This document shows, in pieces, positions 9,266 through 18,148 of a stretch of 64,000 nucleotides of DNA. The notes under the pieces were generated by a model. That model ran no database searches. It saw nothing but the letters and a program-made list of their open reading frames with translations, and was not told the origin of the DNA. The position numbers and the translations under genes are program-made. Location of the stretch: contig NZ_WWFG01000002.1 in NCBI RefSeq assembly GCF_026127265.1, forward strand, positions 2,790,001-2,854,000. Reading direction: 5' to 3'. The DNA is from Nostoc sp. KVJ3 (lineage in GTDB: Bacteria > Cyanobacteriota > Cyanobacteriia > Cyanobacteriales > Nostocaceae). How positions within the stretch are numbered: position 1 is the stretch's first letter; each line of letters starts with the position of its first letter.

Positions 9266-9826
9266 TTAGCGATGATGAAATTCGACCTCTTTCTCCAGAA
9301 TTTTGATATCATAGCTGCCGAAGAAATCGTGGCCCAGTAAGCCGATACTTGCTTTAGGTGCGATCGCTACCTGAAGATTATTGGCTGTAACTCCACCTGC
9401 TGCAATAGATTTTACCTTACTGGTTGGAAATTCTACTTCACTACCATCAGCAATTTGAGCTTGCATTGTACCTGTAGCCTGGAGTTTAAGTGTATTCGCC
9501 ATACTTTGAGTGATAATAGTTCCGCTAGCACCTGTATCTACAATCATTTCAAAGGTTTTTTTATCATTGAAGGTAACGTCAATCACAGGAGTTCCACCAA
9601 AGCGGCGTTTGATTAAGACTCGAAAAACTTTATCGTCTGAAGGTGCGGCTATATTGCCACAAAGTCTTTCTAATCCAACGGTTTTACCAGAGGAAGTTAC
9701 CATGTAACATGCTCCTGGATCGTCAGCTATTGCCTGATGAGAGAATGCTAAAAATATCACTGTCGGCATTAGTGCAATCGCAGTTAAAGTCATGGTTTTA
9801 ATGCCATGCTTAAAAACGTTATTCAT
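9266..9826 (-). CDS. Retropepsin-like aspartic protease, exported
   Basis: A 186-aa protein with an N-terminal signal peptide (hydrophobic residues about 11-30, cleavage likely near QAIA-DD). The mature part has one retropepsin half: the catalytic motif DTGAS (Asp97) in FEMIVDTGASGTIITQ, and the flap and second conserved glycine region GLLGHDFF. Single-domain clan AA proteases act as dimers. Probably periplasmic. The target is unknown. It is the first gene of a pair with the AhpD-like gene. Confidence 0.85.
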   Translation of the reverse strand: MNNVFKHGIKTMTLTAIALMPTVIFLAFSHQAIADDPGACYMVTSSGKTVGLERLCGNIAAPSDDKVFRVLIKRRFGGTPVIDVTFNDKKTFEMIVDTGASGTIITQSMANTLKLQATGTMQAQIADGSEVEFPTSKVKSIAAGGVTANNLQVAIAPKASIGLLGHDFFGSYDIKILEKEVEFHHR

Positions 9827-10076
9827 GTTATCTTAATTCTCCAATTTTTTAGATATTTATTAATATCTAAATTATTTATAATAAGTACAAAATTTATTAA
9901 CTATATCCTGGTAAAATCATGCATTTTGAGGTTGTCTATTGAGATATTTTATTTTTATATATTCCTAAAATAAAATTACATACTAATCAATATAGTAACT
10001 AGAATTACTGATTGATAAATTAAAGATTAGGTAAAGACATGATAAAACTACTGAGAGTTGATTTATCAAGTAAATA

Positions 10077-10859
10077 TTAATTATCTGATTCAAAGTTTCC
10101 TGCTGTATATACAGCAATTGCGATCGCATTTTTCACAGCAATATCCCTCTGTTGTAAAATGATATTTTCACTCGTAGTACGCCCAGCGACTACACCGCAA
10201 ATAGCTGCTGCGGCAAAATTATACACTCCAGCCATTTTAAATAGCGTGCCACATTCCATCTCATAATTCAAGATATTCAAGCGCCGATATTCTTCTGTGA
10301 TGCCATGCAGCGATCGCATTAAATTTGGATTCGCTGAATCTATGCGTTCTTGTCCTTCGTAAAAAGTATCAACTGATGCCGTAATTCCTATGTAATGTTC
10401 AACCTTTAATTCTCGCGCGGCTTTAACTAAAGCAACTGTCAGAAACGGATCGGCTGCGGCTGGATATTCCACAGGCGCAATGTCAGCAGCTGCACCCTGG
10501 CGACACAATGCTGCACTACTAATAACGACGCTACCGACTGGTATATAAGGTTGAATCGCTCCGCAAGTTCCAATACGAATAATTTGCCGGATTCCTACTT
10601 GTATCAACTCATTTACCACAATACTTAATGAAGGCCCACCTATACCACTCGTCGCTGATAAGATGCTGCGGCCATTTGACAAGTATCCCATGTAGCTATT
10701 AAGACCGCGATTTTCTGACAAGAGGCGGACATCTTGGAAATAAGTTTGGGCAATTAAATGCGATCGCTCTGGATCGCCAGATAATAGGGCAATGCTGGGA
10801 GGCGATGAACCTAAATCATCTTGTCCAAAGCCAATGTGATAAAAGCGTTGATTTGCCAT
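10077..10859 (-). CDS. udp: Uridine phosphorylase-type nucleoside phosphorylase
   Basis: A 260-aa protein of the NP-I nucleoside phosphorylase family. It shows GDPER near the N-terminus (phosphate binding), SGIGGPS, RIGTCGAIQP, and NYEMEC, the ribose-binding Glu-Met-Glu-like motif typical of uridine phosphorylases, at the usual length (about 253 aa in E. coli). Reaction: uridine plus phosphate to uracil and ribose 1-phosphate, in pyrimidine salvage. Purine specificity cannot be excluded from sequence alone. Confidence 0.85.
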   Translation of the reverse strand: MANQRFYHIGFGQDDLGSSPPSIALLSGDPERSHLIAQTYFQDVRLLSENRGLNSYMGYLSNGRSILSATSGIGGPSLSIVVNELIQVGIRQIIRIGTCGAIQPYIPVGSVVISSAALCRQGAAADIAPVEYPAAADPFLTVALVKAARELKVEHYIGITASVDTFYEGQERIDSANPNLMRSLHGITEEYRRLNILNYEMECGTLFKMAGVYNFAAAAICGVVAGRTTSENIILQQRDIAVKNAIAIAVYTAGNFESDN

Positions 10860-11239
10860 TCAATTTTGGATTATCTTACTATTTAGCTTACTTACGAACC
10901 ATCGACTATAGAGCCAAGAATTGCTCTCGTTAGGTTGGGGGCGCTAAATTATTAGGACTTATGCAATTACAGCGTTTTTCAGGTAAATGAAGTACACATG
11001 TACATTGGTATCAACTTAACGCAAAAGTGATGTCATGCAAGGAACTTCAGTTCCTTGCAAATAGCAAAAGTCATCTGAAGATGACTAAATACCCAAAAAA
11101 TATCTAGTCTACTTCAGTAGACTTTAGCTAAAAGCCAGAGAACTTTAGTTCAAGGCGGGTGATAAAGCCAACAGTTAAGCTAGGAATAGCTTACTTAAAA
11201 TCATCTGTACCTCACCAAGTTGCAATCTGCTGTAACTGG
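10860..11239. other. Intergenic region filled with repeats
   Basis: Contains a partial element beginning TTGGTATCAACTTAAC at 11005, related to the element at 14444-14529, then a palindromic stretch with GTCTACTTCAGTAGAC near 11105-11120 and the AGAACTTTAGTTC motif. The last module recurs at about 21180-21275. No gene. Confidence 0.5.
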
Positions 11240-12370
11240 TCACGCATGAACCAACAAGTATTGACCGTTACCAAGAATTTCACCATCACAACCGTCAAAA
11301 TACGAGATGCACAAGAGCAAATAAAGTCTCCATATCCGGCAGAACTTGCCATAGTTCATGCCATAATTTAAATCTTTGACTGTTGTTTGATTTTGGTCAA
11401 AATTCATCAACCAATTTATCAAAGTCTTTGAATAGTTAGCACCATTTAAATACCATTGATTAATAATTTTCAGGTCTGTATTAATCTTTGGGATGACATC
11501 ATAACTCCACACCCGCATATTTGGAAAAATGTATTTGTTGATAAAAGGATGGGTGATGTTTTCAGGTAATCTAGTTGTGATTATGTGAATTAAAACCTTG
11601 CCATCATCTTTGAGGAGAGAAGCCAGTCTTTGAAATGATCTCGTTAAATTACCTATATGCTCAAACAGACCAATCGCCATAATTTTATCAAACTTAGTCT
11701 CAAAATCAATATCATTAAAGTCCTTTTCGTATAGAGTAAATCTATCGGAACTGAGGTAACTTGTAGGATCTTGCATTTTTTTCCGCATATATTCGCATTG
11801 CTCGTGGCTCAAATTAAGAGCCGTTACTTTTACATGGGGAAACCGGGAAAGAATGTAATTTGATGCAGAACCCCAACCGCATCCTAAGTCTAAGATTTCG
11901 TCTCCATCTTCGATACCCACTTTCGCAATCAAATCATCGAGCATATCTATTTGAGCTTGCTCAAGGTTAGATGCTCCTTTTTCCCATAAAGCCATTGTGT
12001 ATTTTGGATATAAAAGTTCTGTCTCTTTTAACATCAGACTGAACATTTCTTCGGGTAGGTCGTATTGAACCTTCATCAGTTCCTGTGACCCTTCTGCAAG
12101 GCGATCGCTTTCTTGCAACAGCCATTCATAGGGAACTAAAAGAGAAGGGAAATAATTATAGCTGATTTGCATGGAGAGATTTAAAAGGGATTTAAGCAGA
12201 GAATCAGGGATTTTTAGCCCATTGATATAAGCCTCTGCTCCTGCCATTACGATTGCATTGAATCCTGCGATCGCCGTGCGGTTTGCTCTGTAAGCAATTC
12301 GGTTTTTGTTACTTACATCTACTCCTAAAGGAGTATGTCTTTGGATGTTCTTTTTAATGCTGGAAGTCAT
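11240..12370 (-). CDS. Cyclopropane-fatty-acid-synthase-like SAM methyltransferase
   Basis: A 376-aa protein with a class I SAM site, EILDLGCGWGSAS, at about residues 159-171, and the upstream VQYDLPEEMF segment plus TALNLSHEQ that mark the cyclopropane-fatty-acyl-phospholipid synthase / coclaurine-N-methyltransferase-like family. It would transfer a methyl(ene) group from SAM to an unsaturated lipid chain or small molecule. The N-terminal 90 residues are helical and unlike E. coli Cfa, so it is a relative and not clearly Cfa itself. Starts at ATG 12370. Confidence 0.82.
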   Translation of the reverse strand: MTSSIKKNIQRHTPLGVDVSNKNRIAYRANRTAIAGFNAIVMAGAEAYINGLKIPDSLLKSLLNLSMQISYNYFPSLLVPYEWLLQESDRLAEGSQELMKVQYDLPEEMFSLMLKETELLYPKYTMALWEKGASNLEQAQIDMLDDLIAKVGIEDGDEILDLGCGWGSASNYILSRFPHVKVTALNLSHEQCEYMRKKMQDPTSYLSSDRFTLYEKDFNDIDFETKFDKIMAIGLFEHIGNLTRSFQRLASLLKDDGKVLIHIITTRLPENITHPFINKYIFPNMRVWSYDVIPKINTDLKIINQWYLNGANYSKTLINWLMNFDQNQTTVKDLNYGMNYGKFCRIWRLYLLLCISYFDGCDGEILGNGQYLLVHA

Positions 12371-12680
12371 GTCTACACTCCCTATATCTTGAAATTTTTA
12401 GTTGGATTAAATTATGGTAAAACTAAATATTCGTTTTTACGATTTTGACGGACGATAAATTAATAAAATCCAGAAAATCAAGGATTTATCACTCTCTAAT
12501 GCTGTTGAGATTTGTAAAGTATGATAAATAAAATTGAGACTTAAGAAAATCAATGCATTTATTAAAGATTAATCTTTCTTTAGGAAAATTAATAATATAC
12601 AGCAACCCCTTAATTAATAGTGTCCAGATCCTGAACTTCTCAAAAAAGTCGGCGATCTAACTTTTTAGCAATGGTTGAGA
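12371..12680. other. AT-rich spacer, nothing recognised
   Basis: Lies between two minus-strand genes. It holds the promoter of the methyltransferase gene and the 3' end of the membrane-protein transcript; no repeat element, RNA gene or clear terminator was seen. Confidence 0.4.
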
Positions 12681-14117
12681 TTAGCGATCGCCTTTGCTAG
12701 AATCTAAATCATCTGTAGCATTTAGCGAATTCTCACTATCTACTTGATTTGGTGATGTATTTGAAATAGCTACACTATTAGCTACTTGTTTTTGCGAGAT
12801 ATTAGAACCATCTACATCGATTGATAATTCATTAGTAACTGATTTATATTCCAGATTATCTCGGTTAGCACCTGCTATTTCTTCTGCTTTGCCGATAAAA
12901 TCTTTTGCAAGTCGTTCACTAAAACCAACAACAAATGCTATGACAAAAATCAAAGACCTTTGTTGGTCTTGAGATGATTCTTGATTGGTAGTTGGATTGA
13001 GCTTAAAGACACTGGGATTAACAAACATTAATATTATTCCAGAGTTAATTAAAGCTAAAAATAAAACAGAAAAGGCTCCGCCAATCATTGGTTTAAAAGC
13101 ACCAACAAGGAATGGAGTTAATGGATCGGAATATTTCTTTTTCTGAAACTCTTCAATTCTGATTAAAATACTAATAATGCTCCCTAATGTTCCTGCCGAA
13201 ATAGCTAAACTTAATTGCAGAAGAAATTCATTATACTTCGCATTTATAGATTGTCTTTTATTGTATTGTGCATTTAATTCAGCAAGATTATTATTTAAGT
13301 TGGTTAACTCTGTACTCTTAAATTCTGCATTTTTCTGTGATATTATACTTAGCTCTTTAATTTCTTCTTTGCTTGTTTTCAATTTATTAAAATCGTTCAC
13401 AGAGGCAGGATTTGAATTTGTGCTTTCTAATGGTTTTTTTTGTTCAGCTTGATTTTGAATCTCATCGACTCGATTATCTGTATATTTTTGAATTTCTTTG
13501 ATTTCATTTTGTAAAAGCTTCTTATTGATATTATAATTATTGTTATTATAAAAATTAACAGCCTCTGAGAAAATCCAAAGTCCAGCGATAGAAGAAGAAG
13601 TAATTCCTCCATAGATAAAAACGGCACTTATAAGTCCAAAGATTACTTTGGTTGTAGTTGATGGTGAACGGTGGACTGATAAAAATGGGTTGATGATAAA
13701 TCCTGTTATAGGATGTTCATATTTGCAAATAATTTGTTCAACATCAAATCGAATAGCTTGAGCAATATTTATATTCGATGAAGATTCACGCAGAGCTTCT
13801 ATTGCAAATATTAAAGCTTTAGAGAGTTCTGTCAGTTCTATTTGAACTTTATCTCTATTGTCAGGTATAAATATCCTGGGTATTTTGTCCCACCAAATCT
13901 TTTGAGGTGCATTTCTATTGATGAGTTTTTGAAGTCGATTAAACAAGATAATTATTTGAGATATTTCTTTTCCTGCTGCTACCAATTCTTCTTGTTTAAC
14001 TGGATCTGAAAAACTATTTAAATTATTTTTATAGAAATCTTTGATAAGTGCCTGAATCAGTGTTCTGCTCTCATCTAAATTCCAATCATTATCAGTTATG
14101 TTTTTATTAGAAAGCAT
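12681..14117 (-). CDS. Multi-pass membrane protein with coiled coil, unknown function
   Basis: A 478-aa protein I cannot assign. Layout: a soluble N-terminal helical region (1-150), a hydrophobic segment at about 157-183, a long Asn/Gln/Lys-rich coiled coil (about 195-295), then three more hydrophobic segments (about 300-322, 345-372, 388-405), the last followed by GFSERLAKDFIGKAEE. The tail (420-478) is acidic, Asn/Ser rich and probably disordered. The coiled coil between membrane segments suggests a periplasmic or cytosolic tether. Its composition is unlike a transporter. Confidence 0.7.
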   Translation of the reverse strand: MLSNKNITDNDWNLDESRTLIQALIKDFYKNNLNSFSDPVKQEELVAAGKEISQIIILFNRLQKLINRNAPQKIWWDKIPRIFIPDNRDKVQIELTELSKALIFAIEALRESSSNINIAQAIRFDVEQIICKYEHPITGFIINPFLSVHRSPSTTTKVIFGLISAVFIYGGITSSSIAGLWIFSEAVNFYNNNNYNINKKLLQNEIKEIQKYTDNRVDEIQNQAEQKKPLESTNSNPASVNDFNKLKTSKEEIKELSIISQKNAEFKSTELTNLNNNLAELNAQYNKRQSINAKYNEFLLQLSLAISAGTLGSIISILIRIEEFQKKKYSDPLTPFLVGAFKPMIGGAFSVLFLALINSGIILMFVNPSVFKLNPTTNQESSQDQQRSLIFVIAFVVGFSERLAKDFIGKAEEIAGANRDNLEYKSVTNELSIDVDGSNISQKQVANSVAISNTSPNQVDSENSLNATDDLDSSKGDR

Positions 14118-14443
14118 TTTGACTCCAATTTATTTCTAAAGTTTATAGATGTTGAATAGGGCTAGTACAGCAGAGCGTAAATCTAGTTACCATCTTAAGA
14201 CAAGAGGCAAACTCTCTTTGTTAAAAGTAAAGGTAGGCAAAGTTGCACCACGATTTACTGGTGCAGATGTGTGGATTAGTTTGAGGAAATTTGCTAAGAT
14301 ATTCGACCACTTTGTTTTTGCTTAGTTGTTACTCGTATTTATCATTCACTTTTTAGCATGGAATATATGATTGGGTGGTGAATAGTACACTCAAGGGTAC
14401 TTTTTGTGTAGACGCGGATATGTTTGTCGCTAGGGATGCTTCA

Positions 14444-14529
14444 TTAGTGTCAACTTAAGCTATTTTTAGCTTAAGTGTTTGAACTTTAGTTCCTTGTGGT
14501 ACATCACTTTTAGGTTAAGTTGACACCAA
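14444..14529. repeat. Inverted-repeat element with TTAGTGTCAACTTAA end
   Basis: An 86-bp element; the left end TTAGTGTCAACTTAA (14444-14458) faces TTAAGTTGACACCAA (14515-14529). The inside carries another small palindrome, TTAAGC-TATTTTTA-GCTTAA. A half copy occurs at 11005. It sits about 80 bases before the GNAT gene and within the spacer 14118-14611, where nothing else is recognised. Confidence 0.7.
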
Positions 14530-14611
14530 TAAACTAACTTCCCAGGCGGCATTGCTACTATTCTCAAAACCCCTTATTTGGTAAAGTAGATTAGATACTC
14601 AGGAGTTTTTT

Positions 14612-15478
14612 GTGCCTACTTTGAGAACCCTGCAACCTGGAGATGAAGGATCGCTGGAAGCATTTCTCTTGCAACACGCTGATACTTCTATGTTTTTGCG
14701 CTCTAATTGCCGAACTGCGGGACTGCTTGACCAAGGAGCAAGATTTCAAGGAACTTACATAGCGGCCTATATAGATGAAGCTATAGTGGCAGTTGCAGCT
14801 TACTTTTGGAATGGGATGATAATAGTTCAAGCCCCTGTATATTTGCCAGAGGTGGTGCAAGCAATTGTGGCACAATCTGGACGTACTATTTCTGGAATTA
14901 GTGGGCCAGCAGCACAAGTTGAAGCGACAAAAAGCATTTTGGGACTTAGCAACCGACCAACTCAGCTTGATGAGTCCGAAATATTGTTTTCTCTAAGACT
15001 GCAAGACTTGCAAATACCTCAAGCTTTAGCATCTGCAAAGGTGCAGTGTCGTTTGCCATATCCAGAAGAGTTGGAATTACTCACTGAATGGCGTGTTGCA
15101 TATAGTGTGGAAGCTTTAGGAAAAAGAGATACTCCCAGTTTAAAAAATGCCTGTCGTCTTGCAATTGAAGGATATCAAGCTACGGCTATGCATTGGGTTT
15201 TGGTAGCAGGAGATACCCCAGTATCTTATTCTGCTTTTAATGCCAGTTTACCTGATATTGTGCAAATTGGTGGAGTATGGACACCGCCAGCCCTGCGGGG
15301 TAAGGGGTACGCCAAAAGTGCGATCGCTGGCTCATTGTTAGATGCGCGATCGCAGCAAGTAAAACGTGCCATCCTGTTTACAAGTGATAATAACCAAGCA
15401 GCCCAAGCAGTTTATCGAGGAATTGGGTTTTTGCCTACTGGCGAGAAGTATGGCTTAGTGTTATTTGAAGAGAGTTAG
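14612..15478 (+). CDS. GNAT-family N-acetyltransferase
   Basis: A 288-aa protein. The GTG start at 14612 is supported by AGGAG about seven bases upstream. The C-terminal third (about 200-288) is a GNAT acetyl-CoA-binding domain: GGVWTPPALRGKGYAKSAI contains the R/Q-x-x-G-x-G/A loop, and FTSDNNQAAQAVYRGIGF is the usual motif B. The N-terminal part resembles a degenerate second GNAT domain, as in FeeM- or mycothiol-synthase-type doubles. Acceptor substrate unknown. Confidence 0.85.
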   Translation: MPTLRTLQPGDEGSLEAFLLQHADTSMFLRSNCRTAGLLDQGARFQGTYIAAYIDEAIVAVAAYFWNGMIIVQAPVYLPEVVQAIVAQSGRTISGISGPAAQVEATKSILGLSNRPTQLDESEILFSLRLQDLQIPQALASAKVQCRLPYPEELELLTEWRVAYSVEALGKRDTPSLKNACRLAIEGYQATAMHWVLVAGDTPVSYSAFNASLPDIVQIGGVWTPPALRGKGYAKSAIAGSLLDARSQQVKRAILFTSDNNQAAQAVYRGIGFLPTGEKYGLVLFEES

Positions 15479-15535
15479 TTTTCTGACATTAAAAATACTT
15501 GATTTTTGCCAATTTCATCCAACAATTAGATTTCC

Positions 15536-15579
15536 GAAAATAATTCGTAATTCTTGGTTTAAGAATTACGAATTATTTA
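15536..15579. terminator. Bidirectional hairpin between convergent genes
   Basis: AATAATTCGTAATTCTTGG is followed by its complement (AAGAATTACGAATTATT), a long AT-rich palindrome between the convergent GNAT and PPOX genes. It is in the right place for a two-way terminator, although it lacks a GC-rich stem. Confidence 0.45.
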
Positions 15580-15593
15580 AAGCCTTGATGCTG

Positions 15594-16037
15594 TCAAAAA
15601 CTAATTGTTTGTGGCTTAAAATTAGATACCCTATCCCAATAATTAACCTGGTTAATATTCACCTTGAGCAAAGCAATATCTGCTTCGTCCAGTCCTTTAG
15701 GAAACCAAGTTTGAAGTTCCGGCTTCCATAATTCCCGCATCTTGTTGCGGTCTTCCACCAGTTGGGCTGTACCTGAAATAGAAACGTATCGCTGCTGTTC
15801 GGGTAACGAGAAACTAACATTCACCTGCTCATGGTGTTCAATCTCAGTCACCTTATGGGAACCAGCATAAGTAAAGAACCAGAGTGTAGCTTCAGAGTTA
15901 ATCTCACCACTTTTTGACATAGGGTAACTATGTAAACTACCATCATTATCGACTGTGGTAAACATACCATAATCAATATCTTTGATTAGTTCATGCAGCT
16001 TTGTAATCTGTTGATTGCGGTCTGTAGAAGTTGTCAT
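15594..16037 (-). CDS. Pyridoxamine 5'-phosphate oxidase-family (general stress protein) flavoprotein
   Basis: A 147-aa split-barrel FMN-binding protein similar to the general-stress-protein 26 group. Visible are the N-terminal IDYGMFTTVDNDGSLHSYPM strand pair, WFFTYAGSHK, and YVSISGTAQLVEDR with WFPKGLDE, the usual order in this group. These proteins bind FMN or F420 and reduce small substrates. There is no signal peptide. Expressed alone; upstream spacer 16038-16419 has no recognisable element. Confidence 0.85.
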   Translation of the reverse strand: MTTSTDRNQQITKLHELIKDIDYGMFTTVDNDGSLHSYPMSKSGEINSEATLWFFTYAGSHKVTEIEHHEQVNVSFSLPEQQRYVSISGTAQLVEDRNKMRELWKPELQTWFPKGLDEADIALLKVNINQVNYWDRVSNFKPQTISF

Positions 16038-16419
16038 TGTTTGTACTTTTTTCCCTATTTGCTTTTTCTGATCTGTAATTTTTAATTACAACCAGATTTA
16101 AGGCTAGTAGTGTTATTTTTTAGTATTAACGTTTTGAGTTTTAATTGCGTGAGCCTATAGATGGAATTCTACTAAGATTAGCTCTGTTAGTTCTATCTAT
16201 AGAGATATTGGTTGAGAGTGACTGCAATGCTACTCAGTTAAGTTATTGCGATGAACTTTTAAAGACTTTTTAACTGCGATCGCAACTCCTAATTGCCTAA
16301 AATTAAATTTATACCCTCTGAATGAGTCTCTTCAACCTATAGCAGGAGTATAATTTTTCATTACGTGCCTAGGATGAGATACTAGGAAACAAAATTGCAG
16401 TATATCTGCCTTTCAAATT
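16038..16419. other. Divergent intergenic region, nothing recognised
   Basis: Lies between the PPOX gene and a 71-aa plus-strand gene, so it should hold two promoters. One HIP1 octamer near 16277; no element, hairpin or RNA gene that I can support. Confidence 0.4.
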
Positions 16420-16635
16420 ATGGACTGGAAGTACAGGTGGAAAAATGGCTATCGACCAAGCCGAGATGAAGCGGCAAAAAACCCTCATTTGTTAGATGAG
16501 AGTCAGTTCGAGAATGAACAAGACCGAAAGCTAGCTGAAGAATCTGCAAGGAAGCATTTGGGTATACCTGCACCAACTTTAGACGAGGACAAGTCAATAC
16601 TACCTCATGCCGCTTCGCCCGATGAATTAATTTGA
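16420..16635 (+). CDS. Small hydrophilic hypothetical protein (71 aa)
   Basis: No known domain recognised. The sequence is rich in charged residues with Pro/Trp-containing ends (MDWKYRWKNGYRPS, ending HAASPDELI) and is predicted soluble. It starts at an ATG. No close partner gene: the DUF1400 gene begins about 118 bases downstream. Composition and codon use look like a genuine gene, but support is limited to an open frame. Confidence 0.5.
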   Translation: MDWKYRWKNGYRPSRDEAAKNPHLLDESQFENEQDRKLAEESARKHLGIPAPTLDEDKSILPHAASPDELI

Positions 16636-16752
16636 TAGCACCATTTCACAAAATCTTTGCAAATAATATAAATTAGCTGTAGGGGTATACGTGTGTACCC
16701 TTATGTATTTGTAGTACTATGTACGCTCCACACTATTAGGAAGTTTAACAAA

Positions 16753-17304
16753 ATGCAAATTTATCAACTTTTCAATCGATTAAATAATAAGAAATTTACT
16801 AAGTTACTCAGTCAAGCAGTAGCTTTAGGCTTAGGCGCTATTGTTCTCCTCTCAACTACTAATGCTAATGCTGCCGAGCAAGTGATTTTAAAGTATGGTA
16901 ATTTTCAAGGGCAAATATCTGTTGAAGAATTAACTCAATTTACAGAAACTGGCAAGACTACGCCGACATTAAAAGCTTATTTGGATGCTGCACAACAAGA
17001 CCCCGCAGTAGCTCGTAAGGCACTGAAAGCCCCAATCAAAGCGGATCCTGCCTTTTTAAATAATTTACTATCTAGCTGGGCTGGGCCAATTTTAGTTAGC
17101 CAAATTGGTGAAGTAGTTCACCCTCCCACAGGACAACTAGATCAAGAGGCGTTGCGAAGCGCCTTAAGTACATCCATTAAACAAAATGGTGAAGTTACAC
17201 TACTTGGAGCCATTCAGAATTATCCTAATACTTCTGTTGAACTTGAAGGCGATCGCCTCATTGCTGTTTATAAACGCCTAAGCAATCTGGCAGAACTCTT
17301 ATGA
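16753..17304 (+). CDS. DUF1400 exported protein
   Basis: A 183-aa protein from the ATG at 16753, just before a signal peptide (basic start, then LSQAVALGLGAIVLLSTT and an ANAAEQ cleavage site). A GTG start at 16693 would add 20 residues ahead of the signal and is less likely. The mature part (VILKYGNFQGQISVEELTQF onward) matches the cyanobacterial DUF1400 domain, often found at the N-terminus of predicted alpha/beta hydrolases; here it stands alone. Probably periplasmic. Function unknown. Confidence 0.8.
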   Translation: MQIYQLFNRLNNKKFTKLLSQAVALGLGAIVLLSTTNANAAEQVILKYGNFQGQISVEELTQFTETGKTTPTLKAYLDAAQQDPAVARKALKAPIKADPAFLNNLLSSWAGPILVSQIGEVVHPPTGQLDQEALRSALSTSIKQNGEVTLLGAIQNYPNTSVELEGDRLIAVYKRLSNLAELL

Positions 17305-17370
17305 TGGCTAGTTACTGCTGAAAATTAATACCTATGGGTCTATCTTAGGGTTCTATCTTGTAACCAAAAA

Positions 17371-17400
17371 ATTTCCTAACCTAATTGTAGAGTTAGGGAA
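17371..17400 (+). terminator. Hairpin between DUF1400 and hdeD-like genes
   Basis: TTCCTAAC and GTTAGGGAA form a stem around an 11-base loop just before the start of the next gene. It could be an attenuator or the terminator of the upstream gene; no T run follows. Confidence 0.4.
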
Positions 17401-17408
17401 TAATTTAT

Positions 17409-17981
17409 ATGACAACTGACGTTTCAAGAGAAATTAACAAGAATCTTAATGGAGGCCTGATAACTGGTGTTCTCCTGAGTATTGCGGGGGTAATTGCGAT
17501 CGCAGTGCCTAATTTCACCACCCTATTCGCCGAAACTTGGATTGCAGCGATTCTGATTTTTGCTGGATTTACAAAATTAGTGTACGCTACTCAAACCCGC
17601 GATCGCGGAGGTTTCATTTGGAAACTTCTATTAAGCGGACTTTATATCGCAACTGGCATAATGCTATTTGTTTACCCTTATACAGGTGTTCTCACACTAA
17701 CTCTGTTGCTGGGCAGCTTTTTACTAACTGAAGGCACATTTGAGTTAATTTTGGCATTCCAGTTACGTCCGCAAGAAAATTGGGCGTGGGTGCTAGGTAA
17801 TGGCATTATTACCTTGGTATTAGGCGGAATGATTTGGTTCCAATGGCCATTCAATGCACCCTGGCTTCTAGGCACACTTGTTGGTATCAGCATTATTTTT
17901 AGTGGCATTTCCCGCGTCATGCTATCTTTGAATGCGCGTTCTATCTCAAATCCTCCCAATGGAGGTATAAATCCTACTTAG
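17409..17981 (+). CDS. HdeD-family (DUF308) membrane protein
   Basis: A 190-aa integral membrane protein with about six hydrophobic helices arranged as paired repeats (GGLITGVLLSIAGVIAIAVP; LLLSGLYIATGIMLFVYP; LGNGIITLVLGGMIWFQWP), the hallmark of the HdeD/DUF308 family. E. coli HdeD is linked to acid resistance, but the molecular function is unknown. The Pro at the end of alternate helices and short loops fit. Starts at ATG 17409 right after a hairpin. Confidence 0.87.
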   Translation: MTTDVSREINKNLNGGLITGVLLSIAGVIAIAVPNFTTLFAETWIAAILIFAGFTKLVYATQTRDRGGFIWKLLLSGLYIATGIMLFVYPYTGVLTLTLLLGSFLLTEGTFELILAFQLRPQENWAWVLGNGIITLVLGGMIWFQWPFNAPWLLGTLVGISIIFSGISRVMLSLNARSISNPPNGGINPT

Positions 17982-18009
17982 TAGATGGCAGTAATGCAAT
18001 AAATCATCA

Positions 18010-18075
18010 CAAAGACGCGATAAATCGCCGTCTCTACGAAAAAATGATTATTGTAGAGACGGCAATTCATTGCGT
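18010..18075. repeat. Inverted repeat (GACGCGATAAATCGCCGTCTCTAC type)
   Basis: Two arms carrying CGCCGTCTCTAC and GTAGAGACGGC face each other around AAAAATGATTATT. The same core lies inside the element at 46398-46531 and, shorter, at 49719-49747. A transcript would fold into a strong hairpin and might end hdeD-like transcription. Confidence 0.65.
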
Positions 18076-18148
18076 CTATGCCTACGCCAACAAAATTGCT
18101 AAATTAACAAAGGAAATCAAAATCAAGGCCAGCTAGCTGCAATCAACA

